In this document: positions 34,651-42,886 of the stretch, piece after piece
Numbering within the stretch: the stretch's first letter is position 1
Layout: each line of letters opens with the position of its first letter
NCBI GenBank assembly: GCA_965284565.1
Contig: OZ260100.1
Span: 992,001 to 1,056,000, forward strand
DNA from: BRH-c54 sp965284565
GTDB lineage: Bacteria; Bacteroidota; Bacteroidia; Flavobacteriales_E; Vicingaceae
Length of the DNA: 64,000 bases
Direction: 5' to 3'
Translations under genes and position numbers: made by a program
The notes under the pieces: model-generated
Databases searched by the model: none
The model's input: the letters and a program-made list of their open reading frames with translations, nothing else
Told to the model about the DNA's origin: nothing

Positions 34651-35697
34651 TTACTTATGATACACTCTTTTTAACCAGTTAGGCAAAACAAAAATTCCGA
34701 TAAATAAATAAGGGTAATAACTAATTAACCTCCATAAAACTGCTAATAGCCCCGCCAATCCAATAGGAATAAAATCTTTTAAAAATCCATTAAAAGCAAA
34801 TTCTGCAATACCTGCCCCACCAGGTGTTGGGCTAATCAACATAATTACCCACATCACCAATTGTCTTCCGTAAATTAATAAATGATCATCAACCGATACA
34901 AAAGCTAAAATAAGAAAATTAACCACCCAAAATCTGGCTGTCCAACCTAAAAAAGTAGCCACAAATGCCTTAATCCAAAACCACATAGATTCTTTTTTCA
35001 TTTGTTTAGATGTTAGAATAATATCATCTCCAACTTGGATAGCACTATATCTCCATTTTCTTAAAAATTTTAATTTAAAAACATTTAGAATAATTGCTTT
35101 AAACCCTTTTGGATTTAAAAGTATTCCGTAGGTGATGATGCTTAATAACAAAAACATAAAGCCATAACCTACCCAAAACAAGCCTTCTGTAGAAAAGGTT
35201 ATTCCAAAAATTTTCTTTTGAAGCTCTACTGGAAATAAATTTGAAGTGCCTATAAAAATCAATACGAGAGGTACTGTTAGCACATAAAAAAGTTCATCAA
35301 AAAAAGCGGTAATCATTACAATAGCAGTACTTTTTCCTGCACTAATTCCTTCTTTATTAATAATATAAAGAGCTGCTCCTGTACCACCTACTACTGATGG
35401 AGTAACAGCAGAAACAAACTCCCAAAGCATAATTACATCAAAACTATGTCGCCAACTAATTTTATTGTGGGTAAGTACTCTAATTCTGTACATGTAACCA
35501 AAATCTCTACAAGCCATCATTAATAAAGCTACAAACATCCAAAAGAAAAATTCTAAGTTCCAATCTATTTTTTGAAATTCATCCCAATCGGTATTTCTCC
35601 ATAGTAAATAGCCCGAAACCAATAACCCAATAACTATTGGTATCGCAATTTTTTTTGCGGTAAATAATTCGGTTACTTTGCTACTATTTTCTGACAT
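34651..35697 (-). CDS. Flippase-like / lysylphosphatidylglycerol synthase TM-region protein
   Basis: 348 residues, about eight membrane helices, of the UPF0104/AglD-like family (the membrane half of lysylphosphatidylglycerol synthases). Visible family features include SAVTPSVVGGTGAALYIINKEG and ISPTPGGAGIAEFAFNGFL, where the conserved PTPGGAG loop is diagnostic. Proteins of this family are proposed lipid flippases, but the substrate is unknown and no aminoacyltransferase domain is fused here. It is transcribed divergently from the ArsC-like gene 18 bases away. Confidence 0.85.
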   Translation of the reverse strand: MSENSSKVTELFTAKKIAIPIVIGLLVSGYLLWRNTDWDEFQKIDWNLEFFFWMFVALLMMACRDFGYMYRIRVLTHNKISWRHSFDVIMLWEFVSAVTPSVVGGTGAALYIINKEGISAGKSTAIVMITAFFDELFYVLTVPLVLIFIGTSNLFPVELQKKIFGITFSTEGLFWVGYGFMFLLLSIITYGILLNPKGFKAIILNVFKLKFLRKWRYSAIQVGDDIILTSKQMKKESMWFWIKAFVATFLGWTARFWVVNFLILAFVSVDDHLLIYGRQLVMWVIMLISPTPGGAGIAEFAFNGFLKDFIPIGLAGLLAVLWRLISYYPYLFIGIFVLPNWLKRVYHK

Positions 35698-35715
35698 TTA
35701 AAAACTGATTCAAAA

Positions 35716-36063
35716 ATGAAAAAAATCTACTACCTTTCAACGTGTACAACGTGTAAAAAAATTATTCAAGAGCTTAACTTGAGTAATGATTTTGAGTTTC
35801 AAGATATCAAAACTACAAAAATAACTAATGTACAACTGCAAGAAATGGCAAAATTGAGTGGTTCTTACGAAAGTTTATTTAGCAAAAGAGCCATTAAGTA
35901 CAAAACAATGGGCTTAAAAGACAAAGAATTAACAGAAAATGACATCAAAAATTTAATTTTAGAGGAATATACTTTTTTAAAACGCCCTGTTATCATTATT
36001 GGTGATGCTATTTTTGTAGGCAATTCCGCAAAAACTGTTGATGCTGCTAAAAAACTTTTATGA
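35716..36063 (+). CDS. ArsC/Spx-family thioredoxin-fold protein
   Basis: 115 residues of the ArsC/YffB/Spx family. The N-terminus KKIYYLSTCTTCKKIIQEL holds the C-x2-C pair at residues 10 and 13; the central KRPVIIIGDAIFVG is the typical C-terminal KRP loop. It could be an arsenate-reductase-like protein, but Bacteroidota proteins of this size are often annotated only as ArsC-like, and I see no ars operon, so a detoxification role is unproven. Its end overlaps the EamA transporter start by 4 bases (ATGA). Confidence 0.82.
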   Translation: MKKIYYLSTCTTCKKIIQELNLSNDFEFQDIKTTKITNVQLQEMAKLSGSYESLFSKRAIKYKTMGLKDKELTENDIKNLILEEYTFLKRPVIIIGDAIFVGNSAKTVDAAKKLL

Positions 36064-36953
36064 GTAACAACCTAAAACCTCACTTAGCTCTTTTTGGTGC
36101 TAATCTAATCTATGGAGCCAACTATTCTATAGCCAAAGATTTGATGCCCAACTTTATACAACCTTTTGGTTTGGTGCTAAGTAGGGTAATAGGAGCTGTA
36201 GTGCTTTTTTGGATTATTTATGTTTTTTCTTACGAAAAAGTTGCTAAAAAAGACTTTTTGCTATTAGGTTTATGCGGACTTTTTGGAGTAGCTGCCAACC
36301 AGTTAATGTTTTTATACGGACTAGATAATACCACTCCCATCAATGCGGGAATAATTATGGTTTCCAATCCCATTATGGTTTTAATTGCTTCTGCCATTAT
36401 TCTTAAAAACAGAATTACATTAACCAAAGTTTCCGGTATTGCTTTAGGGATAATAGGAGCGTTATTGCTTTTGTTGTTTAAAGGAGATTTTTCATTTGGT
36501 TCGGAAAATTTAAAAGGCGATATTTTCATCTTTTTAAATGCCATGTCATATGGCGTTTATCTAGTAATTGCTGTTCCACTAATGCGAAAGTACAAGCCAA
36601 TTACTGTAATGTCGTGGGTTTTTGCCTTTGGATTAATTATGGTTTTTCCATTTGGATTTGAACAATTTAAGCAAATTGAATGGTCAACTTTTACCCCAGT
36701 CATTTGGTGGGAGTTTCTTTTTGTGGTTATATCTACTACTTTTTTAGCTTATTTATTTAATATTTACGGTTTAAAGAGACTTTCTCCATCAGTAGTTTCT
36801 ACCTATATCTATCTTCAGCCATTGTTGGCAACGTTAATTGCTATTTGGGCAGGAAAAGACAGTTTGGATATGATTAAAATTAGTGCAGCTTTGTTTATTT
36901 TTACAGGCGTTTATTTGGTGAGTAAAAGCCCAAAAAAAGAGTCTAAACTATAA
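36060..36953 (+). CDS. EamA-family (DMT superfamily) transporter
   Basis: 297 residues, ten membrane helices in two EamA repeats (about residues 8-140 and 150-290). Typical phrases are LFGANLIYGANYSIAKDLMP, TTPINAGIIMVSNPIMVLI and LQPLLATLIAIWAG. Drug/metabolite superfamily exporters of this type transport amino acids, nucleosides or other metabolites; substrate not predictable. It overlaps the ArsC-like gene by 4 bases, so the two are translated from one message. Confidence 0.88.
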   Translation: MSNNLKPHLALFGANLIYGANYSIAKDLMPNFIQPFGLVLSRVIGAVVLFWIIYVFSYEKVAKKDFLLLGLCGLFGVAANQLMFLYGLDNTTPINAGIIMVSNPIMVLIASAIILKNRITLTKVSGIALGIIGALLLLLFKGDFSFGSENLKGDIFIFLNAMSYGVYLVIAVPLMRKYKPITVMSWVFAFGLIMVFPFGFEQFKQIEWSTFTPVIWWEFLFVVISTTFLAYLFNIYGLKRLSPSVVSTYIYLQPLLATLIAIWAGKDSLDMIKISAALFIFTGVYLVSKSPKKESKL

Positions 36954-36977
36954 CCTTTAAACTCATAAACTAAAAGA

Positions 36978-38000
36978 ATGAATTCAATACTAATAATATA
37001 TACAGGTGGTACCATAGGAATGGTTCAGGATAAAATTACAGGGTCATTAGTTTCTTTTAATTTTGATGCGCTATTGAATGAAATTCCTGAGCTAAAAAAA
37101 ATTAACGCTACAATAAACACCATCTCTTTTGAACACCCTATAGATTCGTCAGATATTAATCCACAACATTGGGTAAAGCTGTGTAAAATTATTGAAGAAA
37201 ATTATAACACTTATGATGGTTTTGTGGTGTTACATGGTTCTGATACTATGGCTTACACGGCTTCTGCATTAAGTTTTATGACAGAAAACCTTACCAAACC
37301 TATTATCCTTACCGGTTCTCAATTACCTATTGGAGCAGTAAGAACAGATGCTAAAGAAAATTTGCTTTCGGCTATAGAAATTGCTGCTTCAAAATTTAAC
37401 GGAAAAATGTTAGTACCAGAAGTAGCTATTTATTTTGAATACAATTTATACCGAGGAAACCGATCTACAAAAGTAAGTGCGGAGCAATTTGAAGCTTTTC
37501 AATCGCCCAACTACCCTTTTTTAGCCGAAGCCGGAGTAAATTTAAAATTTAACTCGCAACATCTTTTACAACCTGATTTTGATGCTCCTACACAGTTTTA
37601 TTATGAGCTAGATACCAATATCGCTACATTAAAAATGTTTCCCGGCATTAACCAGCATATAGTAGAAACCATTGTTTCCATTCCGAATTTAAAAGCTTTG
37701 GTAGTTGAAACTTTTGGAGCAGGAAACACTACTACTGCTGATTGGTTTATTGAGTGTTTACAAAAAGCAATCAAAAAAGACGTATTGGTAGTAAACATTT
37801 CACAGTGCATTAGCGGAAGTGTAGAGCAAGGAAAATACGAAACAAGCTCTGCTCTTAAAAGAATTGGTATTGTTGGTGGCAAAGACTTAACTTTTGAAGC
37901 AACCATAACCAAGTTAATGTATTTATTAGGCAAAAACCTACCGCTTGATGAAACGAAATCACTCATGCAGCAATCACTTAGAGGAGAGTTGGTGGAGTAG
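36978..38000 (+). CDS. ansA: L-asparaginase, type I
   Basis: 340 residues of the cytoplasmic type I asparaginases. The first catalytic threonine is in YTGGTIGM (Thr12), and the second active-site group is VLHGSDTMAYTASALSFM (Thr/Asp pair). PIILTGSQLPIGAVRTDAKEN supplies the Lys and further binding residues. There is no signal peptide, as expected for AnsA. It hydrolyses asparagine to aspartate and ammonia. It stands 24 bases after the EamA gene. Repeats begin 10 bases after its stop. Confidence 0.95.
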   Translation: MNSILIIYTGGTIGMVQDKITGSLVSFNFDALLNEIPELKKINATINTISFEHPIDSSDINPQHWVKLCKIIEENYNTYDGFVVLHGSDTMAYTASALSFMTENLTKPIILTGSQLPIGAVRTDAKENLLSAIEIAASKFNGKMLVPEVAIYFEYNLYRGNRSTKVSAEQFEAFQSPNYPFLAEAGVNLKFNSQHLLQPDFDAPTQFYYELDTNIATLKMFPGINQHIVETIVSIPNLKALVVETFGAGNTTTADWFIECLQKAIKKDVLVVNISQCISGSVEQGKYETSSALKRIGIVGGKDLTFEATITKLMYLLGKNLPLDETKSLMQQSLRGELVE

Positions 38001-38010
38001 TATTTCTAGC

Positions 38011-38031
38011 TGTCATTCAGGAAGAATCTTG
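38011..38031 (-). repeat. Inverted copy of the GIY-YIG-associated 21-mer
   Basis: The word TGTCATTCAGGAAGAA followed by TCTTG is the reverse complement, with one mismatch in 21, of the sequence at 38165-38185. The pair makes a 175-bp inverted-repeat unit (38011-38185) immediately after ansA. Confidence 0.75.
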
Positions 38032-38108
38032 CTGAGTAATGGCAAGATGTGCCTAACTATAAATAAGTAAACTTGAAAGGAAAATTTAATTTTACACCTT
38101 GATTATTA

Positions 38109-38185
38109 AATAAGTGCCTCTACTAGACTGCAACAACAAAGTATACTTTTCCTTTTTGTCCCAACAAGTTTCTTCCTGAATGACA
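38109..38185 (+). repeat. Direct repeat A flanking the GIY-YIG gene
   Basis: A 77-base unit starting AATAAGTGCCTCTA and ending TCCTGAATGACA, repeated on the other side of the GIY-YIG gene as a 76-base unit (38517-38592). The ends are near-identical and the middle diverged. It stops 19 bases before the end of the GIY-YIG gene. Confidence 0.8.
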
Positions 38186-38204
38186 AGAAGGGGAAGGAAA
38201 ACAA

Positions 38205-38501
38205 CTAATCATAAAATTCAATTCTATTCCATCTTGGATTTTCTGCTGCAATTAACCTTTCTTTTTTCTCTCGGCTTAAATCTTTTATTTCTTTTTCTCT
38301 TTCAATTGCCATGTTAACATCACTATATCTCTCATAATAAATTAACTTATAACAATAATACCTTCCAGCAAAAGTTTGTTTTTTACCCCTGTTTTCATAA
38401 TGCTGTTGCATTCGAGTTTTTAAATCATTAGTAATACCAACATAAAGAACTGACTTGCCTGGATTTGTAGTGATATAAACAAAAAAGTTTTTTAACGACA
38501 T
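38205..38501 (-). CDS. Single-domain GIY-YIG nuclease, boxed by repeats
   Basis: 98 residues, one GIY-YIG domain (UvrC N-terminal type). The catalytic motif reads VYI followed by YVG (FFVYITTNPGKSVLYVGITN, residues 6-25), then the Arg in DLKTRMQQHY and the Glu in AIEREKEIK, about residues 63-71. Free-standing short GIY-YIG proteins are common in Bacteroidota and their role is unknown. Here the gene is enclosed by two ~76-base direct repeats with 15-19 bases on either side, plus an inverted copy of their end. That arrangement suggests it is, or belongs to, a small mobile or repeat-propagating element. Confidence 0.88.
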   Translation of the reverse strand: MSLKNFFVYITTNPGKSVLYVGITNDLKTRMQQHYENRGKKQTFAGRYYCYKLIYYERYSDVNMAIEREKEIKDLSREKKERLIAAENPRWNRIEFYD

Positions 38502-38516
38502 GGTTGTTTGCTTTAT

Positions 38517-38592
38517 AATAAGTGCCTCTAGTAAACCTCAACACAAAATTAATGTTAGTCTCTTTTTCAAACAAGTTTCCTCCTGAATGACA
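38517..38592 (+). repeat. Direct repeat B flanking the GIY-YIG gene
   Basis: A 76-base unit starting AATAAGTGCCTCTA and ending TCCTGAATGACA, in the same orientation as the unit at 38109-38185. It starts 15 bases upstream of the GIY-YIG start codon, so it may also contain its promoter. Confidence 0.8.
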
Positions 38593-38705
38593 ACTGGGAG
38601 AAGAAGGAAACTTAACATTCCAAAGATATAAAAAAATGAACTATCCCCATTTTAAACAGAAATCTTATTTTTACCAAAAACTTAACCTTGAACGTCAACG
38701 CTCAA

Positions 38706-39806
38706 ATGACCAACAAACCTAAAGCCATTGTAGCCGTAACCAACGATTTAACCACCGATCAGCGGGCACATAAAATTTGTACTACGTTGCTATCGTTAAA
38801 TTACAACGTGCTACTTGTTGGTAGGTTAAAAAAAGATAGTTTGCCGCTTCAGACTCAAAGTTATGCTACCAAAAGGTTTAAGCTATGGTGTAGTAAAGGT
38901 GCTTTTTTCTATGCCAATTACAACATCCGATTATTTTTTTTCTTGCTTTTCAGTAAGCAATCGCTTATTTGGAGTAACGATTTAGACACGCTCCCGGCTT
39001 GTTTTTTAGCTTCGAAAATGAAGCATAACACCTTAGTTTTTGATAGTCACGAATATTTTACCGAAGTGCCGGAATTAATTCCTCGTCCAAAAATTCAGGC
39101 ATTCTGGAAAAGAATAGAACGCTTTATCCTGCCTAAACTAACCAAAGTAATTACAGTCTGTAATGGCATTGCCGAACTCTATCGCAAGGAATATAACATT
39201 GATGTAAAAGTGGTAAGAAATGTTCCTTTTTTAAAAGCGTCTAGTCCTCTTTCAGAAAAATCAGAAAAAATCATACTTTATCAGGGAGCGATAAATGTAA
39301 ACCGAGGCATTAAAACCATGGTAAAAGCCATGCAGTATATTGATGGAACAACCTTGCAACTTATTGGAAAAGGCGACATCTCTGCCTCTATTCAGCAACT
39401 TATTGAGCAACTAAACTTAAGCGATAAAGTAATAATGCTGGGAGAAATTCCTTATCAAAAGCTCAACAACTATACACAACAAGCAACTATAGGATTAAGT
39501 TTGGAAGAAAATGTAGGGTTAAATTATCAATTAGCATTGCCCAATAAATTGTTTGATTACATCCACGCAGAAATACCTGTTTTAGTAGCTGACTTACCTG
39601 AAATGAGTACTTTAGTGAAACAGTATCAGCTTGGAGAAATTGCACAAAGTACCGACCCAAAAGTATTAGCCAATCAACTCAATGAAATGCTAAAAAATGA
39701 AGCTCAACTAAATAGTTGGAAAGCAAATGCAGCAAAAGCTAAACAAGAATTGAATTGGGAAAAAGAATCAGAAATAATTAAGGAAGTGTTGAATTTTAAA
39801 TGTTAA
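38706..39806 (+). CDS. Glycosyltransferase, GT4-like
   Basis: 366 residues from the ATG at 38706; a TTG 18 bases upstream is a weaker start. GT-B fold: the N-terminal domain includes IVAVTNDLTTDQRAHKIC and SNDLDTLPACFLASKM, and a motif with FDSHEYFTEVPEL that is common in Bacteroidota GT4 enzymes. The C-terminal domain has LYQGAINVNRGIKTMVKAM, QLIGKGD and LPNKLFDYIHAEIPVLVADLPEM, the last being the nucleotide-sugar-binding E/D-rich region. It probably builds a surface polysaccharide. Its end overlaps the next glycosyltransferase by 7 bases, and both may function in one pathway. Confidence 0.85.
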   Translation: MTNKPKAIVAVTNDLTTDQRAHKICTTLLSLNYNVLLVGRLKKDSLPLQTQSYATKRFKLWCSKGAFFYANYNIRLFFFLLFSKQSLIWSNDLDTLPACFLASKMKHNTLVFDSHEYFTEVPELIPRPKIQAFWKRIERFILPKLTKVITVCNGIAELYRKEYNIDVKVVRNVPFLKASSPLSEKSEKIILYQGAINVNRGIKTMVKAMQYIDGTTLQLIGKGDISASIQQLIEQLNLSDKVIMLGEIPYQKLNNYTQQATIGLSLEENVGLNYQLALPNKLFDYIHAEIPVLVADLPEMSTLVKQYQLGEIAQSTDPKVLANQLNEMLKNEAQLNSWKANAAKAKQELNWEKESEIIKEVLNFKC

Positions 39807-40951
39807 GTTTTAAATTGGAAATCCATCAATTAAATATCATTTCATTTAACGTGCCTTATCCAGCAAATTATGGCGGTGTGATAGATGTTTTTTACAAAAT
39901 AAAACAATTACATAAAAATGGTATTAAAGTACATTTACATTGTTTTGATTATGGCAGAGGACAACAAGCTGAGTTAGAAAAATATTGCGAAACAGTAAAG
40001 TATTACAAAAGACAAACAGGCATTTTTTCATTTTTGAGTTTAGCTCCTTACATCGTAAAATCGAGAGTTGCCACAGACTTAAAAACCAATTTACTTAAAA
40101 ACGATTTTCCTATTTTATTTGAAGGTTTACACACTAGCTTTTTGCTTAATGATAAAGCTTTTAAAAATCGTTTTAAAATACTTAGAGCTACCAACATTGA
40201 GCATGATTATTACTCCTATTTAGCCAAAGCAGAACAACATTTTTTTAAGAAAATCTATTTCTCTATTGAAGCATGGAAAGCAAAAAAATATGAGCCAGTA
40301 GTACAACTTGCCGACCTCATTTTGGTAGTTTCAAAAACAGATGAACTTTATTTCAAACAAGAATATCCTAACGTAAAAACAGTTTTTATTCCTTGTTTTC
40401 ATTCAGGAGAAGAGATTACCATTCAGCGAGGTAAAGGCAATTATGTATTGTATCATGGCAATTTGGGAGTTCCTGAAAATGAAGCTGCTGCGTTAGTAAT
40501 TTGTAATGAAATTTTCAACACATTAGATATTCCTTTAATTATTGCTGGATTAAACCCAACAAAAAAATTAACCTCTACAATTAATAAGTACAAAAACATT
40601 CAATTGGTTAGCAACCCTACCGAAAGTGAAATGCAGGAATTAATTGCCCATGCTCAAATTAATTTGCTTTACACCCATCAACCTACTGGATTAAAATTAA
40701 AGTTACTACATGCTTTATTCAACGGTAGATTTTGTTTAGCAAATGCTACCATGTTGTCAGGAACTACATTGACTAATTTATGCGAAGTTGCTGACACTTA
40801 CGAAGCATTTAAGGCTAAAATTACTCCGCTTTTTCAGCAAGAAATAACTGTTGAAACAGTGACAAATCACCGAAAAGTATTGCTTAAAAATTATTTTAAT
40901 CAGGAAAACTGTTTGAAGTTGATTGATGCAATTAATACAGCAACTGGTTAG
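39800..40951 (+). CDS. Glycosyltransferase, GT-B fold (second of the pair)
   Basis: 383 residues. It has an N-terminal phrase common to such enzymes (IISFNVPYPANYGGVIDVFYKIKQL) and a C-terminal domain with VLYHGNLGVPENEAAALVI, IIAGLNP and THQPTGLKLKLLHALFNGRF, where the latter region is the sugar-nucleotide site. Related to GT4-like proteins that add sugars to lipid or surface polysaccharide, with no clear donor. It overlaps the preceding glycosyltransferase by 7 bases and the convergent hflX by 20 bases, so the 3' ends of two opposite genes share sequence. Confidence 0.8.
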   Translation: MLSFKLEIHQLNIISFNVPYPANYGGVIDVFYKIKQLHKNGIKVHLHCFDYGRGQQAELEKYCETVKYYKRQTGIFSFLSLAPYIVKSRVATDLKTNLLKNDFPILFEGLHTSFLLNDKAFKNRFKILRATNIEHDYYSYLAKAEQHFFKKIYFSIEAWKAKKYEPVVQLADLILVVSKTDELYFKQEYPNVKTVFIPCFHSGEEITIQRGKGNYVLYHGNLGVPENEAAALVICNEIFNTLDIPLIIAGLNPTKKLTSTINKYKNIQLVSNPTESEMQELIAHAQINLLYTHQPTGLKLKLLHALFNGRFCLANATMLSGTTLTNLCEVADTYEAFKAKITPLFQQEITVETVTNHRKVLLKNYFNQENCLKLIDAINTATG

Positions 40952-42134
40952 GATAAATGCTCAGATGAGTTTCTTTAATTGTATCATATAATACTTGCTT
41001 AAACTCGTCAATATTAACCTTCTTTGCTGCTGAAATGTAAACACTAGGCACTTCACTTTCTCTACTCATCCACATTTTCTTTAAATCTTCCAGTGAGTAA
41101 TTTTCTCTAGTTTTAGGAAGCAAATCATCTTCATCTTTTTTTACATAAGTAAATGCATCTATCTTATTAAAGACCATAATAGTTGGTTTATCTAAAGCAT
41201 TTAAATCTTGTAAGGTTTCATTAACTACACGAATATGATCTTCAAATGCAGGATGAGAAATATCTACCACATGCACCAACACTTCTGCTTCTTTTACTTC
41301 ATCTAAAGTAGATTTAAAAGACTCAATTAAATGGTGAGGTAATTTCCTGATAAAACCAACGGTATCAGTAAGTAAAAAAGGCAAGTTTTCTATTACCACT
41401 TTTCTAATGGTAGTATCTAAGGTGGCAAAAAGTTTGTTTTCAGCAAAAACTTCCGATTTACTCAACATATTCATAATGGTAGATTTACCGACATTGGTAT
41501 AGCCCACCAACGCTACTCTTACCATTTGAGCTCGCTGTTTTCGTTGTGTTGCTTTTTGCTTATCAATTTTTTTAAGCTTTTCTTTTAGTAAAGCAATTTT
41601 ATCTAAAATAATACGTCTATCTGTTTCTATTTGGGTCTCCCCAGGACCACGCATACCAATACCACCTTTCTGACGTTCCAAGTGAGTCCACATTCTGGTT
41701 AATCGAGGCAAAAGATATTGTAATTGAGCCAGCTCTACTTGTGCACGAGCATGGGCAGTTTGTGCTCTGGAGGCAAAAATATCGAGAATTAAATTGCTTC
41801 TATCCAGAATTTTACATTCTAATGCCCTTTCAACATTTCTCAATTGTGAAGGAGAAAGTTCATCATCAAAAATAACTAAGCCTACCTCATTTTCTTTAAT
41901 GAAAATTCTTATTTCTTCCAGTTTTCCTTTCCCAACAAAAGTTTTAGTATCGGGGTGACTTACTTTTTGAGTAAACCTTTTAACGGTTTCTGCTCCCGCA
42001 GTTTCAGCCAAAAATGCCAACTCATCTAAATATTCTTGCAACTGTTCTTCGTCTTGCTCTCCTTTAATGATAAGCCCAACCAAAACAGCTCTCTCTACAG
42101 TTAAATCTTGCGTATCGTGCGATTTTTTTATCAT
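40932..42134 (-). CDS. hflX: GTPase HflX
   Basis: 400 residues. The N-terminal HflX domain includes FVGKGKLEEIR, FDDELSPSQLRN and ILDRSNLILDIFASRAQTAHARAQVELAQLQYLLPRL, a family hallmark, then RGPGETQIETDRR. The GTPase domain follows with G1 GYTNVGKST, G3 DTVGFI and G4 NKID, about residues 205-380. HflX binds the large ribosomal subunit and rescues stalled ribosomes, particularly after heat or antibiotic stress. The gene is followed (minus strand) by the end of the opposite glycosyltransferase, and its upstream neighbour is a small membrane protein. Confidence 0.96.
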   Translation of the reverse strand: MIKKSHDTQDLTVERAVLVGLIIKGEQDEEQLQEYLDELAFLAETAGAETVKRFTQKVSHPDTKTFVGKGKLEEIRIFIKENEVGLVIFDDELSPSQLRNVERALECKILDRSNLILDIFASRAQTAHARAQVELAQLQYLLPRLTRMWTHLERQKGGIGMRGPGETQIETDRRIILDKIALLKEKLKKIDKQKATQRKQRAQMVRVALVGYTNVGKSTIMNMLSKSEVFAENKLFATLDTTIRKVVIENLPFLLTDTVGFIRKLPHHLIESFKSTLDEVKEAEVLVHVVDISHPAFEDHIRVVNETLQDLNALDKPTIMVFNKIDAFTYVKKDEDDLLPKTRENYSLEDLKKMWMSRESEVPSVYISAAKKVNIDEFKQVLYDTIKETHLSIYPNQLLY

Positions 42135-42156
42135 AAATTATTTTACAATTTATATT

Positions 42157-42597
42157 TTAAAACCAAGGCTTTCCCAAAAGGTAAGGCTTTATCAACCCTG
42201 CCCATAAAATAATTAAGAAAGCTATGGAATAAAAAATAACTCCTTTTTTGTGTTTTAATACATCTGTTGCTGCTTTTTTAGATTTTACTCTACCTAAAGT
42301 AATTAAAACAATAGCTATTATCATTAATAACCCGTGTTCTAACGACCAAAAACGAGCCTCAGAAATTTTCATTGACTCTCCAATTGCTGCTAGTCTTCCA
42401 CTCATAAAATACACTACCAATCCTATTACAAATTGCAAGTGGGTAAAACTGAGCAAAAGCAAAGCAATTAGGTTGTCCGATTTATCAAATGACTTATTGT
42501 TTTTCCAGCCAGAAAATGATTTAATGATAGCTATTACCAAAAATAACACTACCAACCATCTTAGTCCGCTGTGTGCATGAATTAATCCGTTATACAT
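42157..42597 (-). CDS. Cytochrome b-like small membrane protein
   Basis: 146 residues from the ATG at 42597; the open frame extends nine codons further up, but MYNGLIHAHSGLRW is the usual start of this family. Four membrane helices with a conserved HAHSGLRW near the N-terminus and a second histidine in LEHGLLMI, a layout suggestive of haem ligation. Proteins with this architecture are often labelled 'cytochrome B' in Bacteroidota. The function is unknown. It is upstream of hflX on the minus strand and may be co-transcribed with it. Confidence 0.7.
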   Translation of the reverse strand: MYNGLIHAHSGLRWLVVLFLVIAIIKSFSGWKNNKSFDKSDNLIALLLLSFTHLQFVIGLVVYFMSGRLAAIGESMKISEARFWSLEHGLLMIIAIVLITLGRVKSKKAATDVLKHKKGVIFYSIAFLIILWAGLIKPYLLGKPWF

Positions 42598-42696
42598 CTT
42601 ATTAGGTTTTAAAGTTAGATGCACAAAGATAGCTATTCTACTTTGAGTTTGACTTTCTAAAGATTAAATTATTTGTGAATACTGATTAGATTAATA

Positions 42697-42870
42697 CTTT
42701 TTAAACCACATAGAAACATAGTATAACACCTTCATTTTAATATTAAAAAAGAATAGTATAGAAATAAATTTTAAACATAGCCAGCCCTAACTATGTAAAG
42801 CAAGGCTTCTATGTTTTTTTCTTTTAATAAAAGAGAAAATTAACTTATGGTAAAACTATGTGGTTAAAAA
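42697..42870. repeat. MITE-like element with terminal inverted repeats
   Basis: TTTTTAAACCACATAG (42698-42713) and CTATGTGGTTAAAAAA (42856-42871) are near-perfect inverted repeats spaced by about 142 bases, all within the gap between two genes. Internal ATAG/CTAT segments add further pairing. No gene is inside. The element could be a MITE or a folded transcript end. Confidence 0.7.
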
Positions 42871-42886
42871 ATGTTGCTAACAACCC

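Noticed and set aside
35716..36063. Arsenic resistance operon
   Set aside because: Only a thioredoxin-fold ArsC/Spx-like protein is present. There is no arsR, arsB or acr3, and the coupled gene is an EamA transporter.
38205..38501. Homing endonuclease of a group I intron
   Set aside because: The gene does not interrupt another gene and no intron-like core or split exon is visible; the flanking direct repeats point to a different kind of element.
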